A DNA stretch of 64,000 bases, taken from the NCBI RefSeq assembly GCF_028898845.1, contig NZ_CP118574.1, positions 310,001 through 374,000 of the forward strand. The letters are read 5' to 3'. Shown one piece after another: positions 1-7,793 of the stretch. The stretch is from Streptomyces sp. WZ-12 (GTDB taxonomy: Bacteria; Actinomycetota; Actinomycetes; Streptomycetales; Streptomycetaceae). Each line of letters begins with the position of its first letter. Positions within the stretch are counted from its first letter, which is position 1. Under the pieces are notes generated by a model. That model ran no database searches. It was not told the DNA's origin and was given only the letters and a program-made list of their open reading frames with translations. A program made the translations under genes and the position numbers.

Positions 1-741
1 AGCTACCGGGACGTCGCGGTGCGCCGTGGCGGCAAGCGGCCGGCGGACGTCTTCGTGGTGCGCAGCGCACCCCAGACCGACCGGTTCCAACCGGTGCCGC
101 CCGAGCCGGAGTTGAAGCACGGTAAGCCCCATCTGCTGTGCTACTTGGGCGTCATGGGCCCGCAGGACGGCGTCGACTACGCCTTGCGGGCCCTCGCGAA
201 GCTGCGCGACGAGCTCGGGCGGACCGACTGGCATGCGGTGTTCGTCGGCGCCGGCGACGCGTTCGACGCGATGGTGGCACTGTCCCGGCGGCTCGGGCTC
301 TCGGAGCAGGTGGAGTTCACCGGGCGCATCCCGGACGCCGACCTGGTGCGCTATCTGTCCACCGCGGACGTGTGCCTCTCCCCCGATCCGCGCAATCCGC
401 TCAACGACGTGTCGACCATGAACAAGGTCCTGGAGTACATGGCGATGGGCCGGCCCGTCGTCTCGTTCGACCTCCGTGAGGCGCGGGTCTCCGCCGGTGA
501 CGCCGCGGTCTACGCGCCCGCCAACGACGAGGCCGCATTCGCCCGGCTCATCGCGGAGTTGCTCGACGATCCGGAGCGGCGGGCCCGGATGGGGAAGATC
601 GGCCAGGAGCGGATCGGTGGACAGCTCTGCTGGCGGAACTCGCAGGCGGCGCTGCTCGCCGCCTACTCCGCTGCCTGCCGCGGGCGCACCCCGGTGTCGG
701 CGGGCGGGCCGAACCGGGCGGGGAAGAGGCCCCGCCGTTGA
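1..741 (+). CDS. Glycosyltransferase family 4, C-terminal part (5' end outside window)
   Basis: The reading frame is open from base 1, so the gene starts upstream. The visible ~246 residues are the C-terminal nucleotide-sugar-binding half of a GT-B, family 4 enzyme. They show a Rossmann-like start (LCYLGVMGPQDGVDYALRAL), a central VEFTGRIPD strand and the donor-binding stretch EYMAMGRPVVSFD, where the conserved E-x7-E segment lies. The likely role is transfer of one sugar to a lipid-linked intermediate on the inner membrane face. The stop codon overlaps the TTG start of the next chain-length gene, so the two are co-translated. Donor and acceptor cannot be read from sequence. The family call is secure; the left end is simply missing. 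Confidence 0.9.
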   Translation, partial: SYRDVAVRRGGKRPADVFVVRSAPQTDRFQPVPPEPELKHGKPHLLCYLGVMGPQDGVDYALRALAKLRDELGRTDWHAVFVGAGDAFDAMVALSRRLGLSEQVEFTGRIPDADLVRYLSTADVCLSPDPRNPLNDVSTMNKVLEYMAMGRPVVSFDLREARVSAGDAAVYAPANDEAAFARLIAELLDDPERRARMGKIGQERIGGQLCWRNSQAALLAAYSAACRGRTPVSAGGPNRAGKRPRR

Positions 742-2135
742 GCGATGACTGGATACGCCTGGCCACGATCGGGCGGATCATCCGTGGGCGCTGGCGGCTC
801 CTCGCCGTCCTCGCCGTGGTGGGTGCGCTCGTCGGCTTCGGCGTCTCGCTGCTGCTTCCGCCGAGTTACACGGCGTCGGCATCGGTCCTGCTGCCGGGGC
901 AGTGGGAGGAGCGCGAACTGCTGACCCAGGTGGACGTCGCGACCAGTTCGACGGTGGTCGACCGGGCGGCTGCCGCGCTGGGCTGGGCCGGGGTCAGCGG
1001 CAGCGAGCTGCGGGATCGGGTGAGCGCCAAGGCCGCCGACGGGAACATCATCATGGTCTCGGGAACGGCCGACACCCCGGAGCGGGCACAGCGGCTCTCC
1101 GACCAGATGGTCCGTCAGTTCGTCGCGTTCGCCGCGCGGCTCGCGGGCGACAGTGCCGACCCCGAAGCAGCGGCGGGGCCCGACGCGTTGCGTCAGGCGG
1201 TGGCGCAGACCAGCCGCCGCATCACCGAGCTGTCCGAGGCGGCCGGTCCGGGGCGGAGCGTGGAGAGCGTAGGGACCCGCACCGAGCTCGCGAAGCTGCG
1301 CACCGCGCTGCAGGAGGCCATCAACAAGCTGGACCAGGCCGCCCCCGCCACCAACAAGGCCAACATGGTCGTCATGGGGCCGGCGCCCCGGCCGGCCGGC
1401 GAGGCGCCACCGACGAGAAGGCAACTCGTCGTTGCCGGGGCGGTGCTGTTCTTCCTGCTCGCGGTCATCGGCCATCTCACGGCCGCGCGGATGAGTCGCC
1501 GGCTGCGCACCGAACCGGAGATCGCCGCGGCGCTGGGCTCGGCGCTGCTGGGTACCGTCGACGTACCCGATGAACGGCCCGCGCACCGGCCGCAGGACCG
1601 CGGCCCGCTGGCCCGGATCCGGTGGCTGCTGGGCCTCGACGTCCGGTGGGACCTCCCCACCCCGCAGACGTCCGGCGACGAGGCCGGAAGGCAGTTGCGC
1701 TACCGGCGGGTGTGTGCCCGCCTTCGGGATCAACTGACGCCTCCGCGCCGGCTGTTGGTCGTCGTCCCGGACGGCGACGAGATCGCCCGCCGGGCCGCCG
1801 GGCGGCTGGTCGCCGAGGCCGGCGGCGATCCTTCCCCGAGCTCTTCGAGCAGGGGGCACCCCGCGCTGCGGGTGGTGGGGGTTTCGGTGGACCGGCCGGT
1901 GGTGCCGGACCGCGACGACGAGTCCGGTGCCCTGGTCGTGCTCAGCGCGGGCAATTGGACCGCACAGCAGCTCGCCGGCATCGCCGAGGCGTGTGCGGAC
2001 GCCCGGCACGAGGTCGTCGGCATCGTCCTCGCCGGCGTGGTCCGGGCCCTTCCGGCGCGGCCGGTCGGCCGTCCTCGGGATGCCGCCACACCGGCGCTCG
2101 CGGTGGGGGCCGACGCGACGGGAGGTGTCGGGTGA
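738..2135 (+). CDS. Wzz/Wzc-like polysaccharide chain-length protein with degenerate cytoplasmic domain
   Basis: This 465-residue membrane protein has a short N-terminal cytoplasmic arm, a TM helix near residues 20-40 (LLAVLAVVGALVGFGVSLLL), a Wzz-type extracytoplasmic domain (YTASASVLLPG and a coiled segment around 150-210) and a second TM near 230-250. The cytoplasmic tail sits where BY-kinases carry their ATPase, but I see no Walker A GK(S/T) motif. The TTG start overlaps the previous stop by the usual 4 bases. In Wzx/Wzy systems such proteins set polymer length and organise export. An in-frame G/C-rich palindromic stretch (coding GDPSPSSSSRG) interrupts the tail and looks inserted. The second chain-length gene follows with a GTGA overlap, so the two probably work as a pair. 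Confidence 0.75.
   Translation: MSDDWIRLATIGRIIRGRWRLLAVLAVVGALVGFGVSLLLPPSYTASASVLLPGQWEERELLTQVDVATSSTVVDRAAAALGWAGVSGSELRDRVSAKAADGNIIMVSGTADTPERAQRLSDQMVRQFVAFAARLAGDSADPEAAAGPDALRQAVAQTSRRITELSEAAGPGRSVESVGTRTELAKLRTALQEAINKLDQAAPATNKANMVVMGPAPRPAGEAPPTRRQLVVAGAVLFFLLAVIGHLTAARMSRRLRTEPEIAAALGSALLGTVDVPDERPAHRPQDRGPLARIRWLLGLDVRWDLPTPQTSGDEAGRQLRYRRVCARLRDQLTPPRRLLVVVPDGDEIARRAAGRLVAEAGGDPSPSSSSRGHPALRVVGVSVDRPVVPDRDDESGALVVLSAGNWTAQQLAGIAEACADARHEVVGIVLAGVVRALPARPVGRPRDAATPALAVGADATGGVG
1834..1855. repeat. Short G/C palindromic element inside the first chain-length gene
   Basis: The arrangement is CCCC-GA-GCTC-TTC-GAGC-A-GGGG, a small hairpin with two nested stems. It translates in frame to a low-complexity serine stretch not expected in the family. 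It resembles the C-rich hairpin insert in the aminotransferase gene near 23522 and an intergenic element near 59088. Confidence 0.5.
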
Positions 2136-3649
2136 CGACGCGTACGACGTCCGAGTCGTCGGCCGCCGCTCCGCTGTTGGACCTGCAGGCGCTGGTGGTG
2201 GCGGTGCGGAGACGGCGTCGCCTCTGGTGCTCCATGGCGCTGCTGGGGCTGTTCGTCGGCGCGACGTTGGCTGTGCTGCTGCCGACGCCGCCGACCGCGG
2301 TGACCAAGGTGCTGGTCGCGCATCGGGAGGACCAGCCGAACGACCCCGGAACGCTGATCCGCACCGACGTCGCGTTGCTGGGGACCACACGGATCGCCGG
2401 CCGGGCCCTGCAGTCCCTCAAGTCCCCGGCGAAACCGGAGGACTTCGTGCAGGATTACGGCGGTACCGGTTTGACCAACAACCTGCTGCAGATCAGTGTG
2501 ACGGGCCAGAGCGACGCGGAGGCGGTGGCCCGCGCCAAGGCGCTGGCCGATGCCTTCGTCGCGGACCATGTGCGGCGGATACGGGACACCGCGAACGCCG
2601 AGGCCAAGGCCCTGCTCGACCAGCGTGACCGAACGCAGGACGAACTCGCCGAGGTCAACAAGGCGGTCGGGGACGGATCGCCGAAGGGCGGGGCGAAGGC
2701 GCCGGCGAGTCTGGAGTCGCTCTTCGCCCGCCGTGCGGAACTCACCTCGCGGATCTCCGATTTGGGCCGGCGTGCCGCGGAGGCGCACATCGGCACGCCC
2801 CAACTCATCGCGGGCACACAGATCGTGGACGCCCCGCACGCGGTGCGGCGCTCCCTGCCCAGGACCGCTGCCACCGACGCCGCGATCGGGTTCGCCCTCG
2901 GACTCGTCCTCGGACTCGCGGTGGCCGCGGTCGGGACGGTGGTGGCGGACCGCCCCGTGCTGCGCCGGGACATCGCGGCGAACCTCGGCGCCTCGGTCCT
3001 CGCGGAGCTGCCCCGCCGGTCGGCCAGGCGGTGGCAGCGCCGACGGACCCGGGCGGCACGTGAACGGCTCGCCACGTCCCTGGCCCGCACCGTGCGCGGC
3101 TCCGCGGAACCGGTGTCGCTGTTGGAACTGGGCTGTGCGCGCAGCACGAGCGTGATCGCCCTGGCTCTCGCCGGGGCCCTGGCGGCGGACGGGCCGGTGG
3201 TGATCGTCGACGGTCTGCCCAACGCGCAGCTCGCGGGCCGCCGCCCGGAGCCGGGAGGTCCGACCGTGGTCAGCGGCGAGCGTGCCGCGGCCGTGTCGCA
3301 CGAGGAACTCCGGTTCGGCGTCGGCTCGGTCGCGCCCGGCACCGCGTGGACCGACCTCCCGTACCTCGGCACTCAGACCGTGCTCGTCGTGCGGGCCGGG
3401 CACGGCAGCGCCGCGTGGCTGCACACCGTGGCGCGGCAACTCGCGGACCAGCGCATCGCGGTGATCGGTGTGGTGCTGATCGACCCCGATCCGCGGGACC
3501 GGACCGACGGCACGCTGTGGGACGGGCTGGGGACCGCGCTGTGCGGCCGGCCCGAGCGGCCGGCCCGGCAGAGCGGGACGGGCCGGCGGCGGGCCGAGTT
3601 GCTGCCGATGTGGGCGCGGGTTCCGAACAACGACCAGGAGGCGCGGTAG
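2132..3649 (+). CDS. Second Wzz/Wzc-like chain-length protein with nucleotide-binding-fold tail lacking Walker motifs
   Basis: This 505-residue protein starts at the GTG that overlaps the preceding stop. It has TM1 at about 30-52 (LWCSMALLGLFVGATLAVLL), a Wzz-like extracytoplasmic region with a coiled coil at roughly 150-230, TM2 at about 268-290 and a long C-terminal tail. The tail looks like the ATPase/tyrosine-kinase fold (VSLLELGCARSTSVIALALA, then GPVVIVDG for the strand carrying Walker A'), but the P-loop lysine is absent and there is no tyrosine-rich tail. I infer a structural co-polymerase rather than an active kinase. The asparagine synthase gene starts 2 bases after its stop codon. 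The large upstream extension of this frame is shadow sequence and was excluded. Confidence 0.72.
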   Translation: MTTRTTSESSAAAPLLDLQALVVAVRRRRRLWCSMALLGLFVGATLAVLLPTPPTAVTKVLVAHREDQPNDPGTLIRTDVALLGTTRIAGRALQSLKSPAKPEDFVQDYGGTGLTNNLLQISVTGQSDAEAVARAKALADAFVADHVRRIRDTANAEAKALLDQRDRTQDELAEVNKAVGDGSPKGGAKAPASLESLFARRAELTSRISDLGRRAAEAHIGTPQLIAGTQIVDAPHAVRRSLPRTAATDAAIGFALGLVLGLAVAAVGTVVADRPVLRRDIAANLGASVLAELPRRSARRWQRRRTRAARERLATSLARTVRGSAEPVSLLELGCARSTSVIALALAGALAADGPVVIVDGLPNAQLAGRRPEPGGPTVVSGERAAAVSHEELRFGVGSVAPGTAWTDLPYLGTQTVLVVRAGHGSAAWLHTVARQLADQRIAVIGVVLIDPDPRDRTDGTLWDGLGTALCGRPERPARQSGTGRRRAELLPMWARVPNNDQEAR

Positions 3650-3651
3650 GC

Positions 3652-5586
3652 ATGTGTGGCATCGCAGGGACTTACCGTTGGCCGGACGGGAAGGTCGTCA
3701 CCGACCGGCTCACCGACGCCCTGGCCCACCGCGGTCCGGACGGGGCGGGCCGCTACGGTCACGCCGTCGGGGGCGGCGAAGTGCACCTCGGGCACCGCCG
3801 GTTGGCCATCATCGACCTGTCCGGGACCGGCGCCCAACCGATGGTCTCGGGCGGCCTCGCCCTGACGTACAACGGCGAGCTGTACAACGCGCCCGAGCTG
3901 CGTGCCGAGCTGGCGGCCGCGGGGGTGCGCTTCCGCGGTACCTCCGACACCGAGGTGCTGCTGGAGTCCTGGCGGCGCTGGGGCACGGGCTGCCTGCCCC
4001 GGCTGCGCGGCATGTTCGCGTTCGGGATCTTCGACGAGCGAACCGGTGAACTGGTGCTCGCCCGCGACCAGTTGGGCATCAAGCCGCTGTTCGTGCTCCG
4101 GCGCGGTGCGGGCCTGGCATTCGCCTCCGAGCTCAAGGCGCTCGCCGCCGCGACCGGCGGTTCGCTGCGGGTGGACCATGCGGCGCTGGTGGCCTCGCTG
4201 CTGTACTACTGGGTGCCGGACTCCCGGTGCGCGTTCCGCGAGGTGGAGAAGTTGCCGCCGGGGAGTTGGCTGAGGTGCCGGCCCGGCGGTCGGGTGGAGC
4301 GCGGCCGGTTCTGGCACCTTCGGGAGGTGGCCGCCGAGGGTCGGGAGCGGGCGCGGGCCGGCGAGCTGCCGGACGTCGCGGCCGTCGTCGAGGAGTCGAC
4401 CCGGCGTCACCTGCGCGCCGACGTACCCGTGGCGACCTTCCTCTCCGGCGGTCTCGACTCCAGTTACCTGACCGCGCTGGCGGCCCGCGACCGCCCCGGG
4501 ATCTCCGCCTACACGATCGGGTTCCGCGCCGAGGACGCCCGGTTCGAGGCAATGCCGGACGACCTGCGCCACGCCCGGCGGGTGGCCGGGCGGTTCGGCG
4601 TCGACCTGCACGAGATCGAGATCGCCCCGAACGTGCTCGACCTGCTGCCGCAGATGACCCACCACCTGGACGAGCCGATCGGCGACCCCGCCGCGATCAA
4701 CACGTTCCTGATCTGCTCGGCCGCCCGGGAGGCCGGGGTCAAGGTGATGCTCTCGGGGATGGGCGCCGACGAGTTGTTCGCCGGGTACCGCAAGCACCTG
4801 GCCAACCTGGTCGCGCTGCGCTACCAGCGCGTCCCGCGCCCGGTGCGGCGCGGCCTGTCCAGGGTCGTGGACCGGCTGCCGGTCGCCACGGCCCGCCGGG
4901 GATACCGGTCGGTGCGCTTCGCGAAGCGGTTCCTGTCCTTCGCCGAGCTGCCGGAGGAGACCGCGTTCCGGCGCAGCTACACCATGTACGACCGGGACGA
5001 GTTGCTCGCCCTGCTCGATCCGGACCTGGCGGGGGCGGTCGAGGAGGTGCTCGCCGAACACGCGGACATCTATCAGGACAACGACCTCGACGACTTCGTC
5101 AACCGCATGTGCCTGGGCGACGCCCGGATGTTCCTGCCGGGCCTGAACCTCGCCTACACGGACCGGTCGAGCATGGCCGCGTCGATGGAGGTGCGGGTGC
5201 CGTACGTGGACGTCGAGGTGGTCAGGGCGGCGTTCGCCGTGCCGGGCGATCGCAAGATCGTCGGGCGGCAGGGCAAGGCCGTCCTCAAGGAGGCGGCCGC
5301 CTCGATCCTGCCCCGGGAGGTCGTCTACCGGCCCAAGGGCCTGTTCAGCGCCCCGCTGCGGGCCTGGATGAGCCGGGACCTGGCGCCGCTGGTGCGCGAG
5401 GTGGTGCACGACGGCGTGCTCGTCAGCTCCGGGTTGCTGCGCCGCGACGCCCTGGCGCGCATGGTCGCCGCGGACGCCGCCGGACAACGGGACTACTCCA
5501 AGCATCTGTGGCATGTGCTGACCCTCGAACACTGGTATCGCGGCGCGACCTCCGGGTCCGACCGGAGCGCCGGTGCGACGGCGTAG
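3652..5586 (+). CDS. asnB: Glutamine-dependent asparagine synthase-like amidotransferase (AsnB type)
   Basis: This 644-residue protein begins at MCGIAGTYRW, so Cys2 is the class II glutaminase nucleophile after Met removal; that fixes the start. The glutaminase domain spans about 1-210 (RLAIIDLSG, YNGELYN). The synthetase domain carries the PP-loop ATP motif SGGLDSS near 263-270 and GMGADELFAGY further on. Inside surface-glycan loci this family typically amidates uronic acid carboxyls or other sugar acids rather than making free asparagine, so I infer glycan amidation here. The same neighbours (two-domain dehydrogenase, heparinase-like protein) recur with AsnB in many bacterial polysaccharide loci. 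All expected motifs are intact; the substrate is inferred from context. Confidence 0.9.
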   Translation: MCGIAGTYRWPDGKVVTDRLTDALAHRGPDGAGRYGHAVGGGEVHLGHRRLAIIDLSGTGAQPMVSGGLALTYNGELYNAPELRAELAAAGVRFRGTSDTEVLLESWRRWGTGCLPRLRGMFAFGIFDERTGELVLARDQLGIKPLFVLRRGAGLAFASELKALAAATGGSLRVDHAALVASLLYYWVPDSRCAFREVEKLPPGSWLRCRPGGRVERGRFWHLREVAAEGRERARAGELPDVAAVVEESTRRHLRADVPVATFLSGGLDSSYLTALAARDRPGISAYTIGFRAEDARFEAMPDDLRHARRVAGRFGVDLHEIEIAPNVLDLLPQMTHHLDEPIGDPAAINTFLICSAAREAGVKVMLSGMGADELFAGYRKHLANLVALRYQRVPRPVRRGLSRVVDRLPVATARRGYRSVRFAKRFLSFAELPEETAFRRSYTMYDRDELLALLDPDLAGAVEEVLAEHADIYQDNDLDDFVNRMCLGDARMFLPGLNLAYTDRSSMAASMEVRVPYVDVEVVRAAFAVPGDRKIVGRQGKAVLKEAAASILPREVVYRPKGLFSAPLRAWMSRDLAPLVREVVHDGVLVSSGLLRRDALARMVAADAAGQRDYSKHLWHVLTLEHWYRGATSGSDRSAGATA

Positions 5587-5615
5587 AAGACGGCTGAGAA
5601 ACAAGGGGACTTCGG

Positions 5616-7793
5616 GTGAAACAGGTCGTGCAGAACTACAAGAGCGGCGAGCTGGCGGTGCTCGACGTGCCGGTGCCGGGGTGCAAGCCGGGCGGTGTGC
5701 TGGTCCGCAGCGCCTACTCGCTGATATCCACCGGGACCGAGCTCATGAAGGTGTCCGAGGCCGGCATGTCGATGCTGGGCAAGGCCCGTTCCCGGCCGGA
5801 CCAGGTGGCCAAGGTCATGCAGAGCGTGGCCACCAGCGGGGTGCCGGCCACCTACCGCAAGGTGATGGGCAAGCTGGACTCCTACACGCCGCTCGGCTAC
5901 TCGCTGTGCGGGGTGGTCGAGCAGGTCGGCACCGGGATCGACGACGTGCGGGTCGGCGACTTCGTGGCCTGTGCCGGCAACGAGCATGCGTTGCACGCCG
6001 AGTTGAACTGGGTGCCGAGGAACCTCTACGCCCCGGTGCCGGACGGCCTCGCGCCGCGGCATGCCGCCTTCGGCACCGTCGGATCGATCGCGATGCAGGG
6101 TGTGCGCCGCGGTGAGCCACAGCTCGGTGACGTGGCGCTGGTCATCGGCCTCGGCCTGATCGGCCAGTTGGTGGTGCAGCTCCTCGTCGCCTCGGGAGTC
6201 CGCGTCGTCGGCGTCGACCCCGATCCGACGCGCTGCGGGCTCGCGGAGCGCCTGGGCGCCGCGGCCTGTAGCGATCCCGCCTCCGCGGCCGTGGAGGCCG
6301 CCGTCGCCGAACTCACCGACGGCCGCGGCGTGGACCAGGTGTACCTGGCCGCCGGCGCCGGCAGCAACCAACCCGTGGAGTTGGCCGCCCGGTTGTGCCG
6401 GGACCGCGGCCGGGTCGTCGACATCGGCAAGTGCCGTCTGGACCTGCCGTGGAACGCGTACTACGAGAAGGAGCTCGACGTCCGGTTCTCCCGCAGTTAC
6501 GGTCCCGGGCGCTACGACCCGGCGTACGAGTTGGAGGGGCGGGACTATCCGATCGGCTACGTGCGTTGGACCGAGCGTCGCAACCTGGCGTGCTTCCTCG
6601 ATCTCGTCGCCCGTGGCCGCGTGGACGTGGAGCCGTTGGTCTCCCACGTCGCCGCCTTCGATGACGCCGTCGAGACGTACCGGCGCCTGAAGGACGGCGC
6701 GTTGAAGGCCGTGGCCGTGCTGTTCCGGTACCCCGAACGTGCGGGGGACGGGGAGGCGGAGGCACCGGCGGTGGCCGTGCCCGCGGTGCACGTGCAACGG
6801 AGTCCGGCCCGGGCCGCCGAGACACCGGTGCGGCTGGCGTTCGTCGGCGCGGGGAACTACGCGACGTCGATGCTGCTGCCGCACCTGGCGCGACGCGACG
6901 GCGTGGAGTTGTCGACCGTCGTCACCACGACGGCGCTGTCCGCGACCAACGCGCGGCGGAAGTTCGGCTTCGCCGAGGCGACCACGGACCTCGACGCCGT
7001 GCTCGGCGACAAGTCCGTCGACGCGGTGTTCGTGGTCACCCGGCACAGCTCGCACGCCGAACTGACCCGGAAGGCGCTGCTGGCCGGCAAGGCGGTGTTC
7101 GTGGAGAAGCCGCTGGCCCTCACCGAGGACGAACTGGCCGGTGTGCTCGCGGCGGTGGAGGATTCCGGCAACGACCGGCTGCAGGTGGGTTTCAACCGCC
7201 GGTTCGCACCGCTGTTGAACGAGGCCAGGGAGCGGTTCGGCGCCCGGACCGGCCCGGCGAGCCTGCGCTACCTGATCAACGCGGGCAGGCTGCAGCACGG
7301 GAGCTGGTACCTCCAACAGGCCACCGAGGGATCGCGGTTCGAGGGCGAGGGCGGGCACTTCATCGACACGGCGAGCTGGCTGCTCGGGGCCGACCCGGTC
7401 TCGGTGTACGCCCTCGCCCCGTCCGGCAACGAGGATCTGCAGGTCGTGCTGCGCTACCCGGACGGATCCACCGCCGCCCTCAGCTACGTCACCACCGGGG
7501 CGCCCGGCTTCCCCAAGGAGACGCTGGACCTGGTCGCGGACGGCAAGGTGCTGCGGCTCGACGACTTCGTCCGGGCCTCGGTGTACGGCCCCGAGAAGTG
7601 GGTCAGTTCGCGGCTGCCCAGGGCCCGGGACAAGGGCCAGAACGCCGAACTGGCCGCGTTCATCAAGGCGGTGCGGACCGGAGGGCCGATGCCGGTGCCG
7701 CTGGAGTCGTTGGTCGCCACCACGGCGGCCACCCTCGCGGTACGGGCCGGCCTGGCCGGCGGCACGCCGGTGACGTTGGCGAGGGCGCGATGA
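5616..7793 (+). CDS. Bi-domain oxidoreductase: zinc-type alcohol dehydrogenase fused to Gfo/Idh/MocA dehydrogenase
   Basis: This 725-residue fusion has an MDR/alcohol-dehydrogenase fold at about 1-350, with the GroES-like part and an NAD(P)-binding GLGLIGQLVVQLL segment near 175. It is joined to a Gfo/Idh/MocA domain at about 405-725 (FVGAGNYATSMLLPHL and the family motif VEKPLALT). Such fusions are common in lipopolysaccharide and exopolysaccharide clusters next to AsnB and heparinase-like genes. They are presumed to oxidise or reduce a sugar or sugar nucleotide, but no specific reaction is established from this sequence. The GTG start follows the asparagine synthase by 29 bases, and the stop overlaps the heparinase start (ATGA), giving tight coupling. 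Confidence 0.88.
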   Translation: MKQVVQNYKSGELAVLDVPVPGCKPGGVLVRSAYSLISTGTELMKVSEAGMSMLGKARSRPDQVAKVMQSVATSGVPATYRKVMGKLDSYTPLGYSLCGVVEQVGTGIDDVRVGDFVACAGNEHALHAELNWVPRNLYAPVPDGLAPRHAAFGTVGSIAMQGVRRGEPQLGDVALVIGLGLIGQLVVQLLVASGVRVVGVDPDPTRCGLAERLGAAACSDPASAAVEAAVAELTDGRGVDQVYLAAGAGSNQPVELAARLCRDRGRVVDIGKCRLDLPWNAYYEKELDVRFSRSYGPGRYDPAYELEGRDYPIGYVRWTERRNLACFLDLVARGRVDVEPLVSHVAAFDDAVETYRRLKDGALKAVAVLFRYPERAGDGEAEAPAVAVPAVHVQRSPARAAETPVRLAFVGAGNYATSMLLPHLARRDGVELSTVVTTTALSATNARRKFGFAEATTDLDAVLGDKSVDAVFVVTRHSSHAELTRKALLAGKAVFVEKPLALTEDELAGVLAAVEDSGNDRLQVGFNRRFAPLLNEARERFGARTGPASLRYLINAGRLQHGSWYLQQATEGSRFEGEGGHFIDTASWLLGADPVSVYALAPSGNEDLQVVLRYPDGSTAALSYVTTGAPGFPKETLDLVADGKVLRLDDFVRASVYGPEKWVSSRLPRARDKGQNAELAAFIKAVRTGGPMPVPLESLVATTAATLAVRAGLAGGTPVTLARAR

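Noticed and set aside
3652..5586. AsnB as housekeeping asparagine synthetase
   Set aside because: It lies inside a surface-polysaccharide unit with overlapping or close neighbours, so glycan amidation is the better reading, although activity is not proven.
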